64,000 bases of DNA from Sphingobacterium sp. (GTDB lineage: Bacteria > Bacteroidota > Bacteroidia > Sphingobacteriales > Sphingobacteriaceae), in NCBI GenBank assembly GCA_022712315.1, contig JALAGS010000041.1, positions 34,468-98,467 on the forward strand, written 5' to 3'. Positions 1 to 9,270 of this stretch are shown piece by piece; the stretch's first letter is position 1, and every line of letters starts with the position of its first letter. The translations under genes and the position numbers were made by a program. Below the pieces are notes generated by a model that saw only the letters and a list, made by a program, of their open reading frames with translations, made no database searches and was not told the origin of the DNA.

Positions 1-931
1 TTGTTGCGAAGGTCCAAACCATACGAATATCTCCTCGATTCATTGTGCTCACCTTATCGTCGCTTACATCGCTAGATTTTAAATGGATATCAAGTGCATT
101 CTGTAAAGTGATTTGTGCCTGTTTGAAAAGAGGATTAAGTTTACGTCCCGATTTTAGATATTCAGGTAGATAATGTATTTCTAAGTAATTCTTTGAAATT
201 TCTTGTGCTGCCAACGCAGCATCTACATGAGGTTTTAATTTAACATAGACGGTATAATTGTTATTGAGCCAAGCTGTCTGTTCGCCTTGATAAAAAGGTT
301 CTCCAGCGAGCGACATAAAAAAACTATAACCAGCAAGAGTCGAATTGTTGGGCATATCTTCAATGACCCCAGTGATGGTATAGGCCTTAGATTTATTGTT
401 GTTGAGATAGATCGTCTGCCCGATTGGATCATTTTTAAAGTATTTTTCGGCTTTGCTTCTGGTGATAACCATTGTGTTGGGCTTGTCGAGTGCATGGGGC
501 AGCTGACCCGAAACCATTGGCATAGGAAACATATCGAGAATGGATTGGTCAACATAAACAAATCCATCATCGTAATGGTTATCTGGACTATCATTTAACG
601 ACAATTGATTGCTGCCGGCACCAAATAACGGATTGGGCAGGATACGTCCCGTTTGTTCAATAGATGGGATCTCCGCTTTTAGGGTTGGAGCTACGGGTGC
701 AGAAAGTGAAACCCAGCGTCCGATCTTATTTTCAACGGGCAACTGAACGACCAGACGGTATATTCTATCCATATTCGGATAAAACTTATTATAGCTTGTC
801 TCATGCTTGATATATAAAACAATGAGGATACAGATCGCAATACTAAAGGCAAAGCCACCAATCTTGATGAATGAATACAGCTTGTTTTTAGCCATATTCC
901 GCCAAGTGATTTTGAGATTATTTCCTATCAT
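1..931 (-). CDS. FtsX/MacB-type ABC permease, 3' part cut by the window edge (P0)
   Basis: An uninterrupted minus-strand frame starts at the ATG at 929-931 and runs off the left edge, giving 310 residues. The N-terminus (MIGNNLKITWRN) matches the opening of the other permeases in this array. A membrane segment follows at about residues 20-40, then a periplasmic MacB-type domain ending in DIHLKSSD and GDIRMVWTF, just before the expected second membrane segment. Its own sigma-54 module (paired palindromes at 1065-1102, -24/-12 at 995-1010) lies upstream, so it should begin a transcription unit. The array therefore extends beyond the window. The sequence shows homology to the array; transport substrate is unknown. 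Confidence 0.9.
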   Translation of the reverse strand, partial: MIGNNLKITWRNMAKNKLYSFIKIGGFAFSIAICILIVLYIKHETSYNKFYPNMDRIYRLVVQLPVENKIGRWVSLSAPVAPTLKAEIPSIEQTGRILPNPLFGAGSNQLSLNDSPDNHYDDGFVYVDQSILDMFPMPMVSGQLPHALDKPNTMVITRSKAEKYFKNDPIGQTIYLNNNKSKAYTITGVIEDMPNNSTLAGYSFFMSLAGEPFYQGEQTAWLNNNYTVYVKLKPHVDAALAAQEISKNYLEIHYLPEYLKSGRKLNPLFKQAQITLQNALDIHLKSSDVSDDKVSTMNRGDIRMVWTFAT

Positions 932-994
932 AGCAGAAATTTTTTAAAGTCTGAATGATTGGTAGTTATCATCAAAGCAGACCATTACATCAAA

Positions 995-1010
995 ATCAAT
1001 TGCGTTGCCA
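995..1010 (-). promoter_or_regulatory. Sigma-54 type -24/-12 promoter of the partial permease
   Basis: Read on the minus strand this is TGGCAA-CGCAA-TTGAT. It has the TGGC...TT spacing of the sigma-54 consensus (TGGCACG-N4-TTGCW), with GA in place of GC at -12. It lies 64 bases upstream of the permease ATG and 55 bp from the proximal palindrome at 1065. The fixed distance, shared with four other sites in the window, supports it more than the box alone does. Confidence 0.7.
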
Positions 1011-1064
1011 CTTTGTTAATCTATTGATTATTAGTTGTTTGTTTTAAGTATTGAAAGCTAGGTC

Positions 1065-1102
1065 TGTACGATATCGAACAGTTTGGCGTTCAGTATCGCA
1101 CA
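1065..1102. promoter_or_regulatory. Paired 16-bp palindromes, candidate NtrC-type activator sites
   Basis: Two sites, TGTACGATATCGAACA (1065-1080) and CGTTCAGTATCGCACA (1087-1102), are 22 bp apart start to start, about two helical turns on the same face. Both fit the window-wide pattern TGTNCGNNANCGNACA, the second with mismatches. Placement upstream of a -24/-12 element is typical of enhancer sites for sigma-54 activators. Binding by the response regulator at 42920-44281 is inferred. Confidence 0.7.
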
Positions 1103-1136
1103 GATGTTCTCGGCACTCGCCTAAAGATAGAATGGC

Positions 1137-1361
1137 CTATTCTTCAATCTCTTTTAGCTGGAGATGATCACATAGCTCGAGCATCATTTTAGCTGGATCT
1201 GTATCAATGGCTAATGCAATCAGGTACATTTCATCCAAACGCAATTTAGCCGTTTCTGTCATGGTCAGCTCATTGATTCTTGCCTTACTTAAACCTGTTT
1301 TGCGCGCAATCCGCGATTTATTAACTGATTTCTTCTCTAAAAATTCACCTAGTTTTGTCAT
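1137..1361 (-). CDS. Small helix-turn-helix (XRE/Cro-like) protein
   Basis: This 74-residue protein contains a compact helix-turn-helix (SRIARKTGLSKARINEL, about residues 16-32) followed by helices ending in a Leu/Glu-rich tail. It resembles the DNA-binding domain of Cro/C1-type regulators with no added domain. It lies between permease P1 and the partial permease and points the same way. Three copies of TTTGTATA sit upstream (1385-1392, 1459-1466, inverted at 1421-1428) and could be its own operators. It might be an antitoxin-like or phage-derived regulator; no toxin partner is visible. Its relation to the export genes is unknown. Confidence 0.8.
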   Translation of the reverse strand: MTKLGEFLEKKSVNKSRIARKTGLSKARINELTMTETAKLRLDEMYLIALAIDTDPAKMMLELCDHLQLKEIEE

Positions 1362-1667
1362 AACTATAATTTTGTGTTCTTTCTTTTGTATAGATAAATA
1401 TATAAAATGTTATTTTTATTTATACAAATGTTTTTAATTTAAAATATTTTTATACTCTTTTGTATAGAATAACTATATAAATGAATTGTATGTATGATGA
1501 AAAAGAACAGTAACCAACACTTGGCCAGTATATTCGACCTAAAAACCTGATGCAGGTATTGGATGATCTACTCAATCGATCTGACGAGCTTAAACTTATT
1601 CAGAAAGAATCGACGTATGGATTTGTTTATCTATCGAATAGCTATAGTGGATAGAATAATAAGAAGT

Positions 1668-1712
1668 TACCCCTACGGTAGTTGTTCGCAACGAACAACT
1701 ACCGTAGGGGTA
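1668..1712. repeat. Perfect 21-bp inverted repeat with 3-base loop
   Basis: The left arm at 1668-1688 (TACCCCTACGGTAGTTGTTC plus G) is exactly complementary to the right arm at 1692-1712 with loop CAA. It is the strongest hairpin in the window. No T-run follows on either strand, so a simple intrinsic terminator is doubtful. The core CCGTAGGG is shared with the neighbouring inverted repeat at 1722-1788, suggesting a repeated palindromic element. Confidence 0.85.
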
Positions 1713-1721
1713 TGAAAATAC

Positions 1722-1788
1722 TAAGCCGTAGGGCAACCAATTATAAACTACTACCCCCATTTCGAGTAAGACACCGCCCTACGGCTTA
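1722..1788. repeat. 13-bp inverted repeat flanking 41 bases, downstream of permease P1
   Basis: Arms TAAGCCGTAGGGC (1722-1734) and GCCCTACGGCTTA (1776-1788) are perfect complements and enclose 41 bases. The right arm sits five bases past the P1 stop codon. It may act in 3'-end formation of the P1 message, or it may belong to the same repeat family as 1668-1712, with which it shares CCGTAGGG. Confidence 0.8.
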
Positions 1789-1793
1789 TTTTT

Positions 1794-4199
1794 CTATTGA
1801 TCTCTCAATTTTTCAACTGGATTAAACCGGGTTGACCGAAATACAATAATGGCAATCAATAAACATAGTAACCCCATCAACGTACCTAATGGTAACAGGT
1901 AGGTAAGTGCATTGATGTCTATTCGGATGATGTAATTTTGAAGCCAGTATTGCATCAATAGATAACTCAGCGGAACCGTTGTCAAAGCCGCAAATAAGAA
2001 TATTCCGTAGTACTCCTTAGAAAATAACACCATTAAATGTGCTAACGACGCACCGAGTACTTTACGGATACCGACTTCTTTATTGCGCAGATGAATAGAA
2101 AGCGATATTAATCCGGTGAGTCCCAATGCCACGATCAGCAACGAAACGACCGTAGCAATCTGGGACGCGCGATGCAACTGCAGCTCAGTTTCATATAAAT
2201 TTTTGATACGTTCATCCATAAATTGATATTCGAAAGGAGCATCTGGCATCAAGGCTTTCCATTTTTTTTCTAATTTCTGCAGCGCATTGGCAAGAGAGCC
2301 CTGCTGTAAACGGATACTAAGGTATCGGTATTGTAAGCTTTCCTGTACATCTATCCAGATAATAGGCGGAGAGGCCTGGTGAAGTGAATTGGCTACAAAG
2401 TTTTCAGCGACGCCTACAATAGTCATTTTGTAACTTGGATCAGCCAGAGCAATCTGCTGACCAATAGCTTGCTCCGCATTTTGAAAACCAAAATCATCCA
2501 TGGCTTTTTTATTGATAACAACTGTCCTATTATTCGCATTGGCAACATAGTTTTTAGGGAGAAAAGTTCCAGCAACTAGTGGTATCTCATAGGTCTCCAA
2601 AAAGTGACTATCACTTGTAATCCGTTGTACCTGGATTTCTTTGTTGTCAATCGTCCCGAATGCAGGCTGCATATTGGATCCCAGCAGTCCAGGTGTTTCA
2701 TAAGATAAACTTACTGATTTAACTTCTGGTTGCAAGCTGAGTTCCTGTTGTACGGTCTCCATTTTGCGAACGCCATTTTCGGACCAGTCTCTTGGTACCT
2801 GTACAGTTAATAAGTAGTCTTTGTTGTAGCCTAGATTGCTATGGAGAAATAGATCAACTTGTTTGGAAATAATTAGCGTACAGACAAGCAGGAGCAAGGC
2901 TACCCCAAATTGAAAAAATAAAAGAACTTTTCGCACCATCTGTTTGCCTCCTAGCGCCGAAAACTGATTTTTGACTGCAGGAAGTACCGCTATATTGGAA
3001 AGTTTAATTGCTGGATATAGACCCGCCAGTAAACCAATTAATAACGTCATTATACCCAATAATCCAAAAAAGTAAATCGGCAATTCCACTAAGGAGGGCA
3101 GCTTACGCATCAAGATATGTTCGAAGATTGGGCTTGTGACGATATAAATTGGCAGACTGATTAATGCTGCTATGGCCACGATCAGGATATACTCGGTCAT
3201 CAGTTGTCCAATAAGCTGCACTCGAGATGATCCCATCATCTTGCGAACACCGATTTCCTTTAATCGTGTAATGTGCTGAGCGATACTAAAATTGATGAAA
3301 TTGATGATAGCCATGATCAAGATAAAAATGGCAGTCCAAATCAATGTCTGTATCATTTTGCGGACGGCCCCTTGGTTGTCATCCAAATAATAGGTTTTCA
3401 ATGGTTTTAGATCGGGGCTATATTCACTGGCAAATTCTTTATCGGTATTTTTTCTTACCAACGTTTCGATGGCGGCATTTACGCGATCCAAGCTTACATC
3501 TGGTTTCAATTCGATATAACCGGCAATATAAGGGTTATTCCAATTGTCTATAGATCGACCAAAGAATTCCTCATTGATGATCGGTAAAAATATGTCTGCA
3601 TGCATATTCTTTGTGAGATCCATAATGGCATTTTGGACGTCCGATTTAATGATTGCTGTAATTTCAAAACCATGTTTTTCACCCTTGAAATTTTTTATCT
3701 GTAGCGATTTACCGAGTACATCCACATGCCCGAAATATTTTATGGCTGCTTTGTCACTGATGACAACTGAAAATGGATTATTCAAAGCCGTATTGGCATT
3801 GCCAGCTAAAATATGGAAACCGAACATCGTCAATAGACTAGGATCTCCGAGAGACATGCCTTCTTCATGGATTGTTGCGCCATTAGATACAATTCCTGTC
3901 AACCCATCGATCCGATAATAATTGGAGACTAAGTTGGGGTACTCTTCCTTTAAGGCTTTAGGAAGTGCTCCTAATGTGGTTAAGTTAATACCAAATCCTT
4001 CTTTCTTATACTTGCTTTGCAACAAAAATTGCCGGTCAATATTTTTGATATTGCTATTCACTTGATGTACATCCCATATATAGGCGCCTACAAGCATGAG
4101 AAAGGTAATACCACAAGTCAATCCGATTAGATTGATCAGATTTTGGACTTTTTTCTTTCCGATATTTCGCCAGGCAATCTTGAAGTTTGTAAAGTTCAT
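1794..4199 (-). CDS. FtsX/MacB-type ABC permease P1
   Basis: This 801-residue protein starts at the ATG at 4197-4199 (MNFTNFKIAW), which aligns with its paralogs; a GTG six bases upstream is less likely. Membrane segments are at about 22-42, 282-303, 328-352, 375-400, 423-445, 672-692, 718-742 and 757-780, with two large periplasmic MacB-type domains (about 45-280 and 450-665). The cytoplasmic coupling loops read RLKEIGVRKMMGS (about 312-324) and KEVGIRKVLGA (about 707-717). The C-terminus is NPVEKLRDQ. The ATPase-docking MGSS and the final Q are slight departures from the array norm. A sigma-54 module of its own lies in the 187 bases after P2. Substrate unknown. Confidence 0.95.
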   Translation of the reverse strand: MNFTNFKIAWRNIGKKKVQNLINLIGLTCGITFLMLVGAYIWDVHQVNSNIKNIDRQFLLQSKYKKEGFGINLTTLGALPKALKEEYPNLVSNYYRIDGLTGIVSNGATIHEEGMSLGDPSLLTMFGFHILAGNANTALNNPFSVVISDKAAIKYFGHVDVLGKSLQIKNFKGEKHGFEITAIIKSDVQNAIMDLTKNMHADIFLPIINEEFFGRSIDNWNNPYIAGYIELKPDVSLDRVNAAIETLVRKNTDKEFASEYSPDLKPLKTYYLDDNQGAVRKMIQTLIWTAIFILIMAIINFINFSIAQHITRLKEIGVRKMMGSSRVQLIGQLMTEYILIVAIAALISLPIYIVTSPIFEHILMRKLPSLVELPIYFFGLLGIMTLLIGLLAGLYPAIKLSNIAVLPAVKNQFSALGGKQMVRKVLLFFQFGVALLLLVCTLIISKQVDLFLHSNLGYNKDYLLTVQVPRDWSENGVRKMETVQQELSLQPEVKSVSLSYETPGLLGSNMQPAFGTIDNKEIQVQRITSDSHFLETYEIPLVAGTFLPKNYVANANNRTVVINKKAMDDFGFQNAEQAIGQQIALADPSYKMTIVGVAENFVANSLHQASPPIIWIDVQESLQYRYLSIRLQQGSLANALQKLEKKWKALMPDAPFEYQFMDERIKNLYETELQLHRASQIATVVSLLIVALGLTGLISLSIHLRNKEVGIRKVLGASLAHLMVLFSKEYYGIFLFAALTTVPLSYLLMQYWLQNYIIRIDINALTYLLPLGTLMGLLCLLIAIIVFRSTRFNPVEKLRDQ

Positions 4200-4273
4200 T
4201 GTCACTATAATAAGAGTTTATTCCAGTCGTTGAGCAGCTTATAGATTGTGTGCTCAACTTAGAAAATTAAAAA

Positions 4274-4289
4274 TACAAATGTTTGGCCA
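4274..4289 (-). promoter_or_regulatory. Sigma-54 type -24/-12 promoter of permease P1
   Basis: The minus strand reads TGGCCA-AACAT-TTGTA, with the GG and TTG positions in sigma-54 register and GT instead of GC at -12. It is 75 bases upstream of the P1 ATG and 54 bp from the proximal palindrome at 4343. Confidence 0.65.
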
Positions 4290-4342
4290 AGTAATTATCG
4301 TACTGATCATTAACAAATTGCCTGCCTGATCCTTTTATTTAC

Positions 4343-4380
4343 TGTCCGATATCGGACAGTGTTTTGTCCATAGCTGAACA
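4343..4380. promoter_or_regulatory. Paired palindromic activator sites upstream of P1
   Basis: The first site, TGTCCGATATCGGACA (4343-4358), is perfectly symmetric and extends to a 20-bp palindrome at 4341-4360. The second, TGTCCATAGCTGAACA (4365-4380), is 22 bp away. They fill the gap immediately after the P2 stop codon. The first is the best single example of the motif in the window. Confidence 0.8.
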
Positions 4381-4392
4381 GACTAGCTTTTT

Positions 4393-6798
4393 TTATTCAT
4401 CGCGCAGACTATCGACAGGCTTTGTCAGGGCTGCACGTATCGCCTGTGAACTTACAGTAATTAAAGCAATAAAAATGGCTAAAGCGCCTGCTAGTGCAAA
4501 CATCCACCATTGCATCTCAATACGGTAGGCAAAATTTTCCAACCATTTGTGCATCATCCACCAAGCGAGAGGCGAAGAAATGATAATGGCAATTAGAACG
4601 AGTTTGACGGACTCAGCAGAAAGCATACGTGTGATGTTGGGAACTGTAGCCCCCACAACTTTTCGGATCCCTATTTCTTTTTTTCGTTGGTTAGCCGTAA
4701 AAATAGCTAGACCAAATAGGCCAAGGCAGGCGACAAAAATAGTCAGTCCCGCAAAGATGCTCAGTAACTTCCCCGTTTTCACTTCCGCTTGGTAGGTTTG
4801 TGCGTATCGGTCATCCAAAAAGGAATAGCTAAATGGAATGTCTGTTGGAAAGGAACGATAGAGGGAGGCTAATTTTTGAATGAGCTTCTCCATATCGGCT
4901 GTTTGGGTTTTGAGAATCAAACTTCCTGCCTGATCACTAAGTACCATGACAAGTGGGGAGATCTGCTCATGCAAAGAGCGAAAATGGAAATCCTTAACTA
5001 CACCAACGACACGATAACTTTTGTTGTCTTTATTGGTTAATGTCTTGCCGAGACTATGATCTTTCCAGCCTAGATCTTTGGCTGCGGTTTCATTGATGAT
5101 GACAGAAAGGCTGTCATTGCCAAATGTTTTTGCGAAATTTCTTCCCTCTTTAAGCTGCATACCCATAACTGGAATATATTCTTCATCAATATCGTAACGA
5201 ATCGTTTTGACCCATTGATCAGTATTGCCCTCTGGGTAGATAAAAAAATTATTGTTGTTACTTTCTCCGGCAGGAAGATAGGAAGAATGTGAGATATGCT
5301 TGATTCTGCTATCTTGGGTTAATAAATTATAATATGTTTTTTCATTTTTCCCCAAAGGCCAGCTCGGTATAATAAGGACATTTTCCTTATTATATCCAAG
5401 TTTGATATGACGCATGTAGTCCAGTTGCTGTACAACCACTACGGTCCCAAAGATAAGTCCAACGGAAATGATAAATTGAAATACAACAAGGCCACTTCGT
5501 AAATTCAGACCTTTAGTGGAACGGCTTATCTTTCCTTTTAATACGCGGAGCGGATTAAATGAGGATAGATATAACGCGGGATAGCTACTGGAAAATAGGC
5601 CGACCACTAAGCCAAAAGTCAGCAGGAGGGGGATAATTTTAAAAGCGTCAAGTTTTTGAATTTCAATTTCTTTTCCAGAAATCTGATTAAATAAGGGAAG
5701 GGCAAGCAATACGATTCCCAAGGCTACTCCCAACGCAATATAGGTCAGTAGGACGCCTTCCATAATAAATTGCCGCATAAGATTCCGCTTGTCTGCACCC
5801 AATACTTTTCGTACGCCTACTTCTTTACACCGCCTAAAACCACTGGCTGTAGATAGATTCATAAAATTAATCGTTGCAATCAACAGCATAAAGAGTGCAA
5901 TAGCACTAAAGATGTAAACGTAGCGTATATCCCCCGGAAGACTGAGGTCATAGTTGAAATTCGAATGCAGATGAATGTCTGTAAGAGGCTGTAGGTAAAC
6001 CCCGATCTTATTACCGGATTTTTTGAATTCTTGGTAGCTCATACCAAAACCGGCCATGAATTGTGTGGCTACATGTTTATCGAAAAGGGTAGCTAAGTTT
6101 TTTTCGAGTTTTTCTCGTGATGCATTCTTCGAGAGAAGTGCATAAGTATAATATTCAGAAGTCATCCAAGAATCGGATCTTGAATCTTCCAAAGCCTCCA
6201 ACGAGGTGAAAATATCAAAATGAAAATGTGAGTTTTGAGGAATATTTTTAATTACTCCGGTGATTTTGAGGATATTTTGATTGTCTTTGATGGAAAGTTC
6301 ACGACCAACAACATCAGTTGTACCGAAGTATTTTAAGGCAGTGGATTCAGATACTACGACAGAATTTGGAGAAGAAATCGCTGTAGATAGATTCCCTTTA
6401 ATAAAAGGAAGTGTAAAAATTTTAAAAAATGAAGCGTCCACATAGGCCATCCGCTCTTCGTGAAACACTTTATTATTGACGACAAATAGGGGAGAGCCCC
6501 CGATTCTTAATCGTGCCGTTTCTTCAACTTCTGGCAGCTCCGCCTTCATGGTCGAAGCAACAGGTGGCATCACATGTGCCTCATTAATGATTCCGCCCTT
6601 AACAGTTCCTTTGAAAACAATACGTACAATGCGATCTGCATGCACATTAAAACGATCAAAACTAAATTCATCGCTTACATATAAACTGATCAGCAAACAG
6701 GTTGCAATTCCCATTGCCAGTCCAGTGATATTGATGAGTGAAGTGGAGAAATTGCGGGTTAAATTTCGCCATGCTATTTTTAAATTGTTCTTGATCAT
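4393..6798 (-). CDS. FtsX/MacB-type ABC permease P2
   Basis: This 801-residue permease begins MIKNNLKIAWRN at 6798. Membrane segments fall at about 20-41, 293-315, 340-362, 383-405, 433-455, 680-700, 718-740 and 757-780. Coupling loops are RCKEVGVRKVLGA (about 323-335) and KEIGIRKVVGA (707-717); the C-terminus is KPVDSLRDE, where Lys replaces the usual Asn of NPV. The P3 stop lies 32 bases upstream with no promoter module between, so it is probably the last gene of the unit starting at P6. Its second periplasmic domain lacks the DxDWxGK and GxFxWxG signatures seen in other array members, so it forms its own branch. Confidence 0.95.
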   Translation of the reverse strand: MIKNNLKIAWRNLTRNFSTSLINITGLAMGIATCLLISLYVSDEFSFDRFNVHADRIVRIVFKGTVKGGIINEAHVMPPVASTMKAELPEVEETARLRIGGSPLFVVNNKVFHEERMAYVDASFFKIFTLPFIKGNLSTAISSPNSVVVSESTALKYFGTTDVVGRELSIKDNQNILKITGVIKNIPQNSHFHFDIFTSLEALEDSRSDSWMTSEYYTYALLSKNASREKLEKNLATLFDKHVATQFMAGFGMSYQEFKKSGNKIGVYLQPLTDIHLHSNFNYDLSLPGDIRYVYIFSAIALFMLLIATINFMNLSTASGFRRCKEVGVRKVLGADKRNLMRQFIMEGVLLTYIALGVALGIVLLALPLFNQISGKEIEIQKLDAFKIIPLLLTFGLVVGLFSSSYPALYLSSFNPLRVLKGKISRSTKGLNLRSGLVVFQFIISVGLIFGTVVVVQQLDYMRHIKLGYNKENVLIIPSWPLGKNEKTYYNLLTQDSRIKHISHSSYLPAGESNNNNFFIYPEGNTDQWVKTIRYDIDEEYIPVMGMQLKEGRNFAKTFGNDSLSVIINETAAKDLGWKDHSLGKTLTNKDNKSYRVVGVVKDFHFRSLHEQISPLVMVLSDQAGSLILKTQTADMEKLIQKLASLYRSFPTDIPFSYSFLDDRYAQTYQAEVKTGKLLSIFAGLTIFVACLGLFGLAIFTANQRKKEIGIRKVVGATVPNITRMLSAESVKLVLIAIIISSPLAWWMMHKWLENFAYRIEMQWWMFALAGALAIFIALITVSSQAIRAALTKPVDSLRDE

Positions 6799-6830
6799 AT
6801 GGAGGCCCCTTTTTTATTATAAATGAATAT

Positions 6831-9221
6831 TTACTCGTTTCGTAAGCTGTCTACGGGATTGCTTAGCGCTGCACGTATTGTTTGGATATTGACAGTAATC
6901 ATACTGATCAAAAAGGTTGCCGCTGCTGCAAGGATAAAGAACCACCACTGTACTCCCACATTGTAGGCATAATCTTCAAGCCATTTTTTTGAAAAATACC
7001 AGGCTATTGGGCAGGCAATAAAAATAGCTAAGGACGTTAAGATGAGATAATCTTTTGAAAAGAGATGTGATATGTCGAGCACTGTTGCGCCTAGGACTTT
7101 GCGAATACCAATTTCTTTGGTACGCTGTTCAAGATTTTGCATAATTAAGCCCGTAATACCCAATGCGGAGATCAATAGCGCCAATGCACTAAATAAAATA
7201 AACAATTGTACTTGCTTATTTTCCTTTTCATATTGTTTTGCAATTAACTCATTGATCCATTGAAAGGAAACGTGTTTGTCAGGGTAGGTACGCTGAATGA
7301 TTTTAGATACCGATCGAAGGATTTGCTGTTCTTGGCCTTCCGCCACTTTTATCAGAATATTGCCGCTACCATTAAAATCTTTTGCTAAAATCACAGTCGG
7401 GACCATCTTGAGCCGAAAAGACTCGCTATGAAAATCTTTAATGATCCCGACGGGGATAATTTGAAGGTCTTTATATAGGATACCGAGTTTGTCTATCCCA
7501 AGCTTTCTTGCGGTGCTTTCGGTCACAAGGGCATTATTGATCTCTCCGTCTTCTCCTGTACCCATTTCTACATGCGTATAATCTTCAGGAGTTAATAGCC
7601 GTCCTTTAACCAATTGGATTCCCAAAGTCTTGGACAAATCGACATCGCCGCCGATAAAACTGACTTGGATATTTTTCCCTGGATCGTCTTTGTCAACGAC
7701 TGTCTTGGCAAGGTAGCCTGATCCGATTGTCGGCGTCCAGGCAGCGACACTGACCGATTCAACGCCAGTAAGTTGACCAATTCGATCTTTTATATTTGTA
7801 TTTTGTGTGCCCTTGTTGAAATAGTCGATATTTAGCACATTTTTGATTTTCATTCCCAGTGGCGCTGATTGCATATAGCTGAGTTGTGACTTGATTGTTA
7901 TAAGTCCTATGACGACGATAATAGCAATGCTAAATTGTGCTGTGATAAGCATTTTTTTAATCAACACTTCGGCATTAGGGATTTTTGACAGCTTATTCCT
8001 CAAGGCATCCGAACTCTTAATCCCAGAGATCAGCCATGCAGGATAAAAACCAATCAATAGACCAATGATGATCGATATCGTCAGAAATGCCAGTAGCAAG
8101 GGGAGCTGTATGGATCTCACATAAGCAAGATTATAGCCTATAATGTGTTCCAGTTGGGACAAACCAAGTTTAAAAAGGACTAAACTGCATAATGCGGAAA
8201 TAAAAAAAAGTAGGATTGTTTCTAATAGCATTCGCCTGATCATTTGGGGGCGGCTGGCTCCCAGGATCTTATGTATATGAAGTGTCCTTAATTTTTTAAC
8301 GGTTCTTACAGCATAGATATTAATAAAATTGATACAGGAAATAATAAAGACCAAAACGGCAACGCCTACAAATATGTTTGTTGTTTTTTGGTTGCCACTG
8401 ATTTCTACGCTGCCTAATGGCTCCATATATATGTCCTGAATAGGCTGCAGACGAAAGGAAGTCACATGTTTTGTATTTGGGCTGAGGTACCCTTTATACC
8501 AATGATTTAGTTTCTGCTCAAGATCTACTCTTGTTGTCCCTGGTTTTAGCTGCACAAATTGTTCGGTGTAGTAACCCGAGCCATCTTTGCTTAATTCCAT
8601 CGATATCTTTGGCACTAAAGCAATGACAGAAGCTCTGAGCGTTGAATTATAAGGAAGATTATCCATAACACCCGTAATGATATAATCAGATGGCTGATCA
8701 GTATAGGGGTCGGCACTTTGGATGACTTTTCCAATAACATTTTCGTTTTTAAAGTATTTTTCCTTGAATTCTTTGCCGATGAGTAAGTTTGTTTTTCCTT
8801 GGACCAGCTGTTTAGGATTGCCTTCAAGAAGCTTGATGCTCAACATGTCCAAGATGTTGGTTTCCGATTCCAAAGCTTGTATGCCTATGGACTGTGTTGA
8901 GTTAGCATCCGGTTTTAGAAAGTATTTTCTAGACTCTATACGAGCCTCATTTTGAATCTCTGGAAATACTTGTTTGAGTTCTGTACTTAAATTAACGAAT
9001 GTTCTCGACATTTGCCGTTCAAGACCAGCGGTAGAATCCATGGTAACAATCCGAAAGAGACGATCGGCATTTTTCCAGCTTTTGTCATACGAATTTTCTT
9101 CAATGACAAGAGCAAATACGAGAAGACACAGGGAGAAACCTATACTTAACCCTAAGATATTGATCCAAGTATATTGCCGGTTGACAATGATGCTGCGAAG
9201 GGCAAGTTTGAATGAATTCAT
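6831..9221 (-). CDS. FtsX/MacB-type ABC permease P3 with an altered first coupling loop
   Basis: This is a 796-residue, eight-segment permease starting at 9221 (MNSFKLALRS). The second coupling loop, KEIGIRKVLGA (about 702-712), is standard. The first is not: at 309-323 it reads KKLRTLHIHKILGAS, so the KE-G-RK core that normally faces the ATPase is missing in the N-terminal half. The frame is intact and the rest conserved, so this is a functional variant rather than a pseudogene. C-terminus NPVDSLRNE. It is 49 bases downstream of P4 and 32 upstream of P2, likely in one message. Confidence 0.94.
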   Translation of the reverse strand: MNSFKLALRSIIVNRQYTWINILGLSIGFSLCLLVFALVIEENSYDKSWKNADRLFRIVTMDSTAGLERQMSRTFVNLSTELKQVFPEIQNEARIESRKYFLKPDANSTQSIGIQALESETNILDMLSIKLLEGNPKQLVQGKTNLLIGKEFKEKYFKNENVIGKVIQSADPYTDQPSDYIITGVMDNLPYNSTLRASVIALVPKISMELSKDGSGYYTEQFVQLKPGTTRVDLEQKLNHWYKGYLSPNTKHVTSFRLQPIQDIYMEPLGSVEISGNQKTTNIFVGVAVLVFIISCINFINIYAVRTVKKLRTLHIHKILGASRPQMIRRMLLETILLFFISALCSLVLFKLGLSQLEHIIGYNLAYVRSIQLPLLLAFLTISIIIGLLIGFYPAWLISGIKSSDALRNKLSKIPNAEVLIKKMLITAQFSIAIIVVIGLITIKSQLSYMQSAPLGMKIKNVLNIDYFNKGTQNTNIKDRIGQLTGVESVSVAAWTPTIGSGYLAKTVVDKDDPGKNIQVSFIGGDVDLSKTLGIQLVKGRLLTPEDYTHVEMGTGEDGEINNALVTESTARKLGIDKLGILYKDLQIIPVGIIKDFHSESFRLKMVPTVILAKDFNGSGNILIKVAEGQEQQILRSVSKIIQRTYPDKHVSFQWINELIAKQYEKENKQVQLFILFSALALLISALGITGLIMQNLEQRTKEIGIRKVLGATVLDISHLFSKDYLILTSLAIFIACPIAWYFSKKWLEDYAYNVGVQWWFFILAAAATFLISMITVNIQTIRAALSNPVDSLRNE

Positions 9222-9270
9222 AGTCTTCTAACTGTTTTAATGCTATTGAAAAAAAATGTTAAACTTTAGG

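Larger units (their letters stand above)
1362..1793. other. 432-bp non-coding interval with operator-like repeats and palindromes
   Basis: No convincing gene is seen. The interval is AT-rich near the helix-turn-helix gene and holds two identical 12-mers CTTTTGTATAGA (1383-1394 and 1457-1468) with an inverted TATACAAA (1421-1428) between them. Two very short overlapping frames (1494-1550 and 1550-1654) look like remnants at best. The end next to permease P1 holds two inverted repeats described separately. Confidence 0.6.

Noticed and set aside
235..598. Frames of about 100-120 codons on both strands at the left edge
   Set aside because: They are shadows of the partial permease, whose true minus-strand frame is open from 931 to the edge.
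1494..1654. Two tiny overlapping plus-strand frames (18 and 34 codons) after the operator-like repeats
   Set aside because: Too short, no recognisable family and no clear promoter; at most a decayed fragment.
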